Origin: JANXSG01 sp038203935
GTDB taxonomy: Bacteria > Armatimonadota > Chthonomonadetes > Chthonomonadales > Chthonomonadaceae
NCBI GenBank assembly: GCA_038203935.1
Contig: JBBRDM010000214.1
Span: forward strand, 1-8,325
Direction of reading: 5' to 3'
DNA: 8,325 bases
Shown: positions 1 to 5,448 of the stretch, piece after piece
Numbering within the stretch: the stretch's first letter is position 1
How the letters are laid out: every line of letters begins with the position of its first letter
Notes under the pieces: generated by a model
The model's database searches: none
The model's input: the letters and a program-made list of their open reading frames with translations, nothing else
What the model was told of the DNA's origin: nothing
Position numbers and translations under genes: made by a program

Positions 1-1416
1 AAGTCCGAACGACATCGTGTTTCGATTGGAACCGACAGAGGCAAACTCATAGGATTCTTTGAGATTCCCTGTAATCTGGTCGGTGCCAAAACCCGCGGAT
101 TTATTGGTAGTCCAGCCCAGATTAAAATCTATATTTGCGCCATGAGAGATATCGTTATGATCGAATCCAAATCGGATATTTTTAGTAGACTGATCAGAAA
201 ATGTAAAAAAGCTGCTTCGCTGGAGTTCCGTAAGAATTGATAATCGGTTATTGCTTCCCAGCCCCTGCTGGTGGCGATAACTGCCGTTGAAATTCCTGTC
301 GAAACCGTCCTTGAAATAACCCTGCATTGCCAGAAGTCCGCCATTTTGAGGTCCTAAACCAGTCCCTAACGGCTGCAAACCATGCCCGACGGCTCCATAT
401 CCGAATGCCTGGCTATATACACCAGAGCTGGCAGGACTGGCGCTAAAACCAGGATTTACTCCGCTTGATTGGTAGCTTGAAGTGTTATAATCGCTGGTCT
501 GCTTCCCGGCCAGATACTCCTGTTCCAAACGATAGCCTTCACTGCGTTTTTGTGTGACATCGAACCGCAAAAAGGCAGCGGCGGCGGCTCCTTCGGCGAA
601 AGTGTAAGGAAATCGGGCAAAATAACCTTCATCAATATTCTGTCCGAATTCCGGCAGGTAGTCCGTCCTTGCCCGCCGGGGAGTTCTATCAAGAGGTATT
701 AGGATTCGTGGCAGTACAATTAACTTCTGTCCAAAAAGCACTACTCCTACATGCCTCAGTAACAGATATTTGTGCGGAATATACTCTGCTGATTTAACAC
801 GCAGCTCATAATGATGGTGGGGAGCAACGCAGGTAGTTGCAATAAATTTTTCTGCAAAGCTGTATCCAGATGAGTTTGCAAAGGCTTCTCCGCCGCGCAC
901 ATAGACAGGATCCATGAGCTTATTCTGGAGCAGGTCCGGTAAAAGCACTGCGCGGGGATTATCGAATCGAAAGCTTCTGGAGTTCGGATAGAAATGAATC
1001 GTATCTGCATAGGACATCGATCCCTGCCGTTCCAGCTTTGCATTACCCTTGAAAATGAGTTCGCGGCGTATATTGCCTGTCACTTCATCCGCAGAAATCG
1101 TCATCCCGGCAAAAGTTACTTTCACATTGCCATGCGCTTCAAACTCACCAGAAGCTTGATTCAGGCGAGTAAGCTCATCCGCCTCGAATCCCAATTCAGG
1201 AATGGCAGGCAGGCTGCTCTTGCGCGCAGCATCCGGAGAGGGAATTGCTGCAGAATCTTCTATCGGTGCGGACGGCGCAGCAGATCCAGCGGCAGGCTTT
1301 TTCTGATCGGGGGTAGTAGTGGGAGTCTGTGCAGTTACAGCTGCGTCCGACATGAGAATGAGCACGATGCCTGGCAGCCAGGCGTATCGGTGTAAAATGG
1401 TTTGCAATGGACTCAA
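1..1416 (-). CDS. lptD: LPS-assembly protein LptD (OstA family), N-terminal part; runs off left edge
   Basis: The frame is open for 472 codons from 1416 to the window edge without a stop. Residues 1-28 look like a signal sequence with a hydrophobic stretch (WLPGIVLILM) and a possible cut near VTAQ. A Pro/Ala/Ser-rich linker reaches about residue 72. Residues 73-165 resemble an OstA/LptA-like beta domain (GEFEAHGNVKVTFAG, ADEVTGN, ELIFKGNAKLERQG). From about 190 the protein looks like the LptD barrel region: TTC at 194-196, HHHYELRVKSAEYIP, GQKLIVLPRI near 231-238, then GYFARFPYTF at 264-273 and Gly/Asn/aromatic-rich strands. LptD receives LPS from the periplasmic bridge and inserts it in the outer membrane; that role is family knowledge. 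No in-frame ATG precedes the signal sequence. An in-frame TAA lies at 1423-1425, so TTG at 1416 (weak GGATAAG upstream) or TTG at 1407 is the likely start. Only one cysteine (196) is visible, so the disulfide layout known from E. coli cannot be confirmed. Confidence 0.85.
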   Translation of the reverse strand, partial: MSPLQTILHRYAWLPGIVLILMSDAAVTAQTPTTTPDQKKPAAGSAAPSAPIEDSAAIPSPDAARKSSLPAIPELGFEADELTRLNQASGEFEAHGNVKVTFAGMTISADEVTGNIRRELIFKGNAKLERQGSMSYADTIHFYPNSRSFRFDNPRAVLLPDLLQNKLMDPVYVRGGEAFANSSGYSFAEKFIATTCVAPHHHYELRVKSAEYIPHKYLLLRHVGVVLFGQKLIVLPRILIPLDRTPRRARTDYLPEFGQNIDEGYFARFPYTFAEGAAAAAFLRFDVTQKRSEGYRLEQEYLAGKQTSDYNTSSYQSSGVNPGFSASPASSGVYSQAFGYGAVGHGLQPLGTGLGPQNGGLLAMQGYFKDGFDRNFNGSYRHQQGLGSNNRLSILTELQRSSFFTFSDQSTKNIRFGFDHNDISHGANIDFNLGWTTNKSAGFGTDQITGNLKESYEFASVGSNRNTMSFGL

Positions 1417-1460
1417 ATTTTCTTATCCATGTCAATGAGAGGAAATAAAACGGGGATACT

Positions 1461-1480
1461 AGAATCTCAATTGAGATTCT
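1461..1480. repeat. Perfect 20-bp palindrome in the mreD-lptD gap
   Basis: AGAATCTCAATTGAGATTCT is identical to its own reverse complement over all 20 bases. It lies 44 bases upstream of the likely lptD start and 54 bases past the mreD stop. As RNA it could fold into an 8-bp stem with an AATT loop, but no T-run follows on the minus strand, so it does not look like an intrinsic terminator. As DNA it has the symmetry of a dimeric repressor operator. On the minus strand its right half contains TTGAGA, a fair -35 match, but no good -10 follows at 16-18 bases. Function is inferred; the symmetry is directly seen. Confidence 0.7.
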
Positions 1481-1534
1481 TAAATGAATTTTAAATCCAT
1501 TCGAAAATGCAAAGCGTTCGTTTTATCAAGACGT

Positions 1535-2041
1535 TCAACGCCTCGAACCGGTTCTTGGCTCTGTAATCAGCCTGCGTATAAATGCATACAGAGGAATCGC
1601 AATAAGCGCGTTATATCCTACTGTTCCCAACAGCGATTTTGCCCAGTGTGAGAAATGAATTTCAGGATCAAAAATAAAAAATAGGGTTCCTGCGGCTGCG
1701 GTGCCAGCAGCGGACATCAGCACTGCGATTAAATAGTTATCTCGAAATACATGGTTATCCAGCCAGCCCACAATGCTGCAGGCAATTACCCTGCTCACGA
1801 TCAAACTGCCATACCCTGCATGCGGAGGGGCAGCGAGCACAGCCATCAGCAGCCCCGCTGTAAATCCCACCGCTGCCCCGCCATCCACATTGCAGAAAAG
1901 CGAACAGAGAATCGCTGCTGCGCATAAAAAATCTGGTCTGGCCGAATGAATTCTCAGCGCATCGGCATAGACGGCCTGCAATATGGCTGCAATAAAAAGT
2001 GTTATCCCAAAGCCCAGGTTTTTCCTGGTGTCTGCATTCAT
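1535..2041 (-). CDS. mreD: Rod shape-determining protein MreD
   Basis: This 168-residue protein is almost wholly hydrophobic, with about five or six membrane segments (near 11-28, 38-50, 55-71, 82-95, 103-123 and 138-156). That matches the usual MreD length and topology. The SARPDFL motif at 33-39, after the first membrane segment, resembles the PD-containing motif of the family, and the C-terminus ends in basic residues. MreD is an inner-membrane partner of MreC and MreB in the elongation machinery. Its ATG overlaps the mreC stop as ATGA (2038-2041), and no well-spaced Shine-Dalgarno is visible (GAGGT lies about 12 bases away), which suggests translation coupled to mreC. Sequence identity among MreD proteins is low, so the name rests on length, hydrophobicity and position. 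Confidence 0.9.
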   Translation of the reverse strand: MNADTRKNLGFGITLFIAAILQAVYADALRIHSARPDFLCAAAILCSLFCNVDGGAAVGFTAGLLMAVLAAPPHAGYGSLIVSRVIACSIVGWLDNHVFRDNYLIAVLMSAAGTAAAGTLFFIFDPEIHFSHWAKSLLGTVGYNALIAIPLYAFIRRLITEPRTGSRR

Positions 2042-2862
2042 GGGATAACGTAGACCTCTTCGAGCTTATCGAAATCTACGGCAGGCTTTACTCTAGCGCG
2101 CTTGAGAAGATTTCCCTCATCTTCTTTCACTTCCATGACGGTGCCAAGAGCCAGTCCCGCAGGGAAAACTCCTCCCAGCCCGGAGGTTACCACCAGATCG
2201 CCGATTTTTATATCGGCGTCGTTCGGCAGATAGAGTATTGTCAGCAGGTGTGTGTTATCCCCTTTACAGACACCGGTCGCTCGCGATTCCGCGCGCTGTA
2301 CTCGCGCCCCCGCCCCAGAGTTTTGATCTGTCAGCATGAGCACCGAACAGGTAGTTGGAGTCATTTCAGTAACTCTGCCTACCAGGCCGTTCCTGGTAAT
2401 GACAACACTATTGACATGAATACCATCCATGCTGCCGCGCGAAATAGTGATCGTATCAAATTTGGGGTCGGGGCGGCGCCAGAGCACATTCGCCGCAATC
2501 GGCCGAGTCTTAGAACTCTGTATAAATCCGATATCCTGCGTGAGCCGTACCAGGTCTACTTCCGCTTCGCGAAGCCGCGTATTCTCACCTTCCAGTTCTG
2601 CGACGCGAGCATGAAGATCTCGGTTTTCCCTGGCCAGACTATAGCCATGAAAGACCCAGCCTGTCTGAACACTGCACCAACGGGAGAACCGTCCGAGGGC
2701 GTTGGCAGGAGGCGCAATTACAGTGCGGATGAGAACGACGAGCACATCCGGCTTACCTTTCGCCATGGTTCGATTATGCCACACACCGGCCAGCGCGCCC
2801 AGGAGCAGAAATACGAGGGTTGCTTTAAAACGGCGGGCAGAAGGAGTACGCTCCGAGCGCAT
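2038..2862 (-). CDS. mreC: Rod shape-determining protein MreC
   Basis: A 274-residue bitopic protein. A basic N-terminus (residues 1-12) precedes one membrane segment (about 13-29). A predicted coiled coil follows at about 76-110 (ENRDLHARVAELEGENTRLRE), and then the periplasmic beta domains. Family hallmarks are GLVGRV at 159-164, SVLMLTDQNSGAGARV around 173-188, GDLVVTSGLGGVFPAGLALG at 221-240, and the C-terminal DFDKLEEVYVI. MreC links the cytoplasmic MreB filament to peptidoglycan synthases in the periplasm (family knowledge). It begins 39 bases after mreB with a GGGGTG ribosome-binding site about 7 bases before ATG, and ends in a 4-base overlap with mreD. Three cysteines (63, 172, 199) would all be periplasmic, which is slightly unusual. 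Length is normal. Confidence 0.97.
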   Translation of the reverse strand: MRSERTPSARRFKATLVFLLLGALAGVWHNRTMAKGKPDVLVVLIRTVIAPPANALGRFSRWCSVQTGWVFHGYSLARENRDLHARVAELEGENTRLREAEVDLVRLTQDIGFIQSSKTRPIAANVLWRRPDPKFDTITISRGSMDGIHVNSVVITRNGLVGRVTEMTPTTCSVLMLTDQNSGAGARVQRAESRATGVCKGDNTHLLTILYLPNDADIKIGDLVVTSGLGGVFPAGLALGTVMEVKEDEGNLLKRARVKPAVDFDKLEEVYVIP

Positions 2863-2901
2863 ATCTACACCCCAGGGACGCGCAGTAAGAGCGGCCAGCG
2901 A

Positions 2902-3942
2902 TTAACCTTTCAGGACACGCCTGAGCGCGGGGCTGGTATCCATCTCTTCAAGAAGTTTTCCTGTGCCCAGAACGACACAGGAGAGCGGATCGTTTGCAAT
3001 ATGAACCGGCATGGAGGTTTCACGCGAAATTAGCTTATCGATGCCTTCCAGCAGCGCCCCGCCCCCAGCAAGCACTATCCCCCGCTCATAAATGTCGGAC
3101 GAAAGCTCTGGCGGCGTTGATTCGAGGGTGAGTTTTACAGCCTCCACGATAGAATTTATTGGGTCCTGTATCGCTTCTCGAATCTCCGTGCTTGTGATGG
3201 TCGTACTTCGGGGCAGCCCTGAAATGAGATCGCGACCCCTGACCACCATAGTTCGCTCTGCTGATCCTGCGAATGCCGAGCCGACCTCGAACTTCGCCTC
3301 TTCTGCAGTGCGATCGCCTATGTAGAGATTGTAGGTGCGCCGAATATAGTTGATAATCGCCTCATCGATCTCATCACCTGCAATGCGAATCGATCGGCTG
3401 GTAACGATGCCTGTCATTGAGATAACAGCTACTTCCGTGGTGCCCCCGCCTATATCTACTATCATCGAACCAGTAGGCTCTGAAACGGGAAGCCCGGCGC
3501 CAATAGCTGCAGCCATGGGTTCTTCCATTACATAGGCTTCTCGTGCGCCCGCCTTTTTCGCAGCTTCCAAAACAGCACGCTGTTCCACCTCGGTCACGCC
3601 AGAGGGAACACCGATTACCATTCTCGGCGAGACCAGCATGGTGCGGCGATGCACTTTATGAATAAACGTGCGAATCATGACTTCAGTCTGATCGAAGTCT
3701 GCAATGACGCCGTCACGAAGAGGCCGAACAGCAATGATATGCCCTGGAGTGCGGCCAAGCATGCGCTTTGCCTCTTCACCCACTGCAAATACTTTTTTAG
3801 GATTATCACGGTCTACGGCAACGACGGAGGGTTCGCGCAATAATATCCCTCGTCCATGAACGTGAACAAGGGTATTGGCCGTGCCCAGGTCAATTCCCAT
3901 GTCGCGGGAAAAACGACCAAAAAGGGCGCGTATAGGATTCAT
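2902..3942 (-). CDS. mreB: Rod shape-determining protein MreB (actin-like filament)
   Basis: This 346-residue protein is a full-length bacterial actin homologue. The phosphate-1 motif DMGIDLGTANT is at 14-24, VMEEPMAAAIGAG at 138-150, the phosphate-2 motif DIGGGTTEV at 163-171, the connecting IAGDEIDEAI at 187-196 and the adenosine motif LAGGGALLEG at 291-300. The N-terminal MNPIRALFGRFSRD is an amphipathic-looking stretch that could bind membrane. MreB binds ATP, polymerises under the inner membrane and directs sidewall synthesis. The start is set by homology and by AGGAG 12 bases upstream, a slightly long spacing. A strong promoter lies at 3981-4009. It is the first gene of mreB-mreC-mreD, probably followed by lptD. 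Confidence 0.98.
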   Translation of the reverse strand: MNPIRALFGRFSRDMGIDLGTANTLVHVHGRGILLREPSVVAVDRDNPKKVFAVGEEAKRMLGRTPGHIIAVRPLRDGVIADFDQTEVMIRTFIHKVHRRTMLVSPRMVIGVPSGVTEVEQRAVLEAAKKAGAREAYVMEEPMAAAIGAGLPVSEPTGSMIVDIGGGTTEVAVISMTGIVTSRSIRIAGDEIDEAIINYIRRTYNLYIGDRTAEEAKFEVGSAFAGSAERTMVVRGRDLISGLPRSTTITSTEIREAIQDPINSIVEAVKLTLESTPPELSSDIYERGIVLAGGGALLEGIDKLISRETSMPVHIANDPLSCVVLGTGKLLEEMDTSPALRRVLKG

Positions 3943-3945
3943 GCG

Positions 3946-3955
3946 GATAATTATC
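3946..3955. repeat. 10-bp palindrome GATAATTATC between mreB ribosome-binding site and start
   Basis: GATAATTATC is a perfect 10-bp palindrome lying between the mreB Shine-Dalgarno (GGAG at 3955-3958, sharing one base) and the ATG at 3942. If folded in RNA the stem is short and A/U-rich, so a strong translation block is unlikely. It may be chance, or a half-forgotten operator. The SD-to-start distance of 12 bases is due to this insert. Confidence 0.35.
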
Positions 3956-3980
3956 TCCTGAATGACTGTGAGGCGTCCAC

Positions 3981-4009
3981 ATTATAACACAATCTTCTTA
4001 CTTTGAATA
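3981..4009 (-). promoter_or_regulatory. Extended -10 promoter for mreBCD
   Basis: On the minus strand TGTTATAAT gives a perfect TATAAT -10 (3981-3986) preceded by an extended TG element (3988-3989). A weaker -35, TATTCA (4004-4009), lies at 17-base spacing. Transcription would start near 3974, leaving a leader of about 32 bases before mreB, which holds its ribosome-binding site. The match to a housekeeping sigma promoter is strong in the -10 and weak in the -35. Confidence 0.75.
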
Positions 4010-4013
4010 GTTC

Positions 4014-4111
4014 TATTTATCCAAATGCCGGCCAGCAATTCTACAGATGCATCTCTGAGTCAGAGCCGTATATTGAATCGATTTCTGAATAGTACATTTT
4101 GTGGATAAATA
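4014..4111. repeat. Split inverted repeat TATTTATCC / GGATAAATA upstream of mreB
   Basis: TATTTATCC (4014-4022) and its exact complement GGATAAATA (4103-4111) are separated by 80 bases between the 3' end of the upstream gene and the mreB promoter. Each arm also sits just after a direct repeat TGAATAGT (4004-4011 and 4086-4093), the first of which overlaps the mreB -35. A 13-base dyad CTCTGAGTCAGAG lies between them at 4053-4065. The arrangement is seen in sequence; a regulatory role is only inferred. Confidence 0.4.
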
Positions 4112-4131
4112 AGGAGGTATACGTGACTAAA

Positions 4132-5382
4132 TCAGGAATCTGATCCGCCGCTGTCGAAGCTTCCGCCGGAATCAAAACTCGAACCGCTGTCGAAACTTCC
4201 TGAGTCAAAACTCGAACCGCTATCGAAGCTGCTCCCTGCGTCAAAACTGGATCCTGGGTCAAATGAACTGCCCATATCACTGCTATCTTGATCAAATGTG
4301 GAGGTGTCTGAATCACTTATATTGGAATTGTCAAAGGTGGGAATATCAACTTGATCCAATCCAGAAAAAATGCTTCCTACTCCGCCATCCCCTAGTCCAA
4401 ATGAATCATTTCCTCCGAAATCTACGACATCCTGGCTGGGAGGCAATTCAGACTGCGTCGGGTCATAAACCGGATCACCCGAGGGGGAAATAAAAAGTGG
4501 GTAAGAAGGTGCCGCAGATGAATCTGTAAGGGTATCCAGTAGTAAACCTGACTGCATTCCGATAGCAAAATCGGTATAACCCGCATATCCGGGAGAATAG
4601 AAAATTTCTCCCCCGTGCCCATAGTCGCGATAGGGATCGTAGTGCGGGGCATGATACCAGGGGACACTGCGTCCGCTCACTGAAAAAGTTCTGACCTGGG
4701 GAGTATACCCCTGCTGAACAGAACCGACATCCGCAGCACAGGCAAGCACTTTGCGGCGCTTGCCGCCCATCGCAATATTCACTGGAGTCAGTTCGGATAT
4801 TCTGGAAGGCCGGGAACAGAAGAAACAGGCGCTGCGCTCATTCTCCGGAATATCAAGCGCATCCAGATCAGAAATCTCGGGCGCAGGTACCGAATAGAGT
4901 GTCCCGTTGCCCTGCAACGGTGTCGCTTTATAATCTGTACCATCAACTGCTACTGCCAGACCGGTGCCGCCGGTTAGCTTATCGATGATGGCATGGCTGC
5001 TTTCAGCCTCTTCTTTTGCGATTTCCAGCAGAGCCTGGGCTCTGCCCATATCCACTGGAGCACGCGCAGTTTTGACGATTTGAGCGGCCTGTTCCAGGTG
5101 ATGAGCGGCTTGCTGACGAGCGGATCTGGCGCTGTCTACTTCAGGGCCTTCCGGCAGCAGATCTAAATAGGTATCTGCGTAGGTCAGGCCGTCAACCACT
5201 TCTCTCCGCAGACGGTTTACTGTCAGAAACGCACCTTGCATCATCTTTTCATGGCTGGATTTTGCTGACAAAAATTTTGCAACGAGAGCAATAGGGATCG
5301 CTGCTGCCAGACAGAAAACAAAAAAGATGAAAATCGGCACAATTTCGAAAAGACTCAAGCCTGTCACCCCCAGCAAAAACAC
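4132..5382 (-). CDS. Membrane-anchored protein with CxxC motif and SSFDSG-repeat tail, family unknown
   Basis: I do not recognise a named family. From the GTG at 5382 it is 416 residues. It has one hydrophobic segment (about 12-38), then a charged, helix-rich region (about 41-135) with Ala/Gln/Glu patterns suggesting a coiled coil or bundle. CFFC (186-189) and a single Cys at 215 (KVLACAAD) resemble an incomplete zinc ribbon. The PWYHAPHYDPYRDYGHG stretch at 241-257 is aromatic-rich. The tail from about 320 is Asp/Ser/Gly-rich and acidic, ending in seven SSFDSG-like units (371-412). With only one membrane segment near the N-terminus, the remainder lies on one side of the membrane. The start is uncertain: no Shine-Dalgarno precedes GTG 5382, whereas GGGGGTG (5365-5371) lies 6 bases before an in-frame TTG at 5358. 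That would give MSLFEIVPIFIF and 408 residues. It has a likely promoter of its own (5418-5445) and sits between the protease gene and mreB. Confidence 0.85.
   Translation of the reverse strand: MFLLGVTGLSLFEIVPIFIFFVFCLAAAIPIALVAKFLSAKSSHEKMMQGAFLTVNRLRREVVDGLTYADTYLDLLPEGPEVDSARSARQQAAHHLEQAAQIVKTARAPVDMGRAQALLEIAKEEAESSHAIIDKLTGGTGLAVAVDGTDYKATPLQGNGTLYSVPAPEISDLDALDIPENERSACFFCSRPSRISELTPVNIAMGGKRRKVLACAADVGSVQQGYTPQVRTFSVSGRSVPWYHAPHYDPYRDYGHGGEIFYSPGYAGYTDFAIGMQSGLLLDTLTDSSAAPSYPLFISPSGDPVYDPTQSELPPSQDVVDFGGNDSFGLGDGGVGSIFSGLDQVDIPTFDNSNISDSDTSTFDQDSSDMGSSFDPGSSFDAGSSFDSGSSFDSGSFDSGSSFDSGGSFDSGGSDS
4135..4272 (-). repeat. Tandem coding repeat for the SSFD[S/A/P]G tail
   Basis: The last 46 codons of the membrane protein encode units that mostly read SSFDSG, SSFDAG or SSFDPG, with shortened (SFDSG) and Gly-shifted (GSFDSG) versions near the end. 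At DNA level units are about 15-21 bases. A 17-base block, TCAAAACTCGAACCGCT, occurs twice without change (4172-4188 and 4205-4221), showing recent duplication. Such arrays can gain or lose units by slippage. Synonymous differences between other units indicate that the peptide pattern is kept while the DNA drifts. Confidence 0.8.
5365..5371 (-). promoter_or_regulatory. Possible ribosome-binding site favouring a TTG start at 5358
   Basis: GGGGGTG on the minus strand pairs well with the anti-Shine-Dalgarno CACCUCC and ends 6 bases before an in-frame TTG (5356-5358). The upstream GTG at 5382 has no such site. This makes the shorter 408-residue form of the repeat-tailed protein a serious alternative. 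Confidence 0.45.
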
Positions 5383-5417
5383 ACATTTTAGTTTGAAATC
5401 TGCTTGAATTATTAAAT

Positions 5418-5445
5418 CTTATATAACTCGGAAATACAGTCTCAA
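5418..5445 (-). promoter_or_regulatory. Likely promoter of the repeat-tailed membrane protein gene
   Basis: On the minus strand TTGAGA (5440-5445, five of six bases of the -35 consensus) is followed after 16 bases by TATAAG (5418-5423, five of six of the -10 consensus). Transcription would begin near 5411, in the gap just after the protease stop codon (5449-5451). This suggests the gene can be expressed apart from the protease. Confidence 0.55.
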
Positions 5446-5448
5446 ACT

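Noticed and set aside
994..1395. Plus-strand frame of 133 codons
   Set aside because: It is antisense to the LptD-like frame, whose domain pattern is clear. The composition (Arg, Ser, Cys-rich) is that of a shadow.
1999..3033. Long plus-strand open frame of 344 codons opposite mreC and mreD
   Set aside because: The translation has no recognisable domain and is Arg/His/Ser-rich like an antisense shadow. It lies over well-recognised mreC and parts of mreB and mreD on the other strand.
4053..4065. CTCTGAGTCAGAG as a terminator for the repeat-tailed gene
   Set aside because: As RNA it forms at most a 5-bp stem with a 3-base loop, and no U-run follows on either strand. It is kept only as a dyad.
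4111..4143. Plus-strand AAGGAGGT followed by GTG and a six-codon frame ending in TGA
   Set aside because: The Shine-Dalgarno is perfect but no gene follows on the plus strand, and a chance 8-base match is not improbable in 8 kb. On the minus strand the same bases read ACCTCCTT, like the 16S rRNA tail, and no further rRNA sequence is present.
4041..4316. Second minus-strand frame through the repeat array
   Set aside because: Repeats whose units are multiples of three bases stay open in several frames. The product has repetitive low-complexity sequence and no ribosome-binding site.
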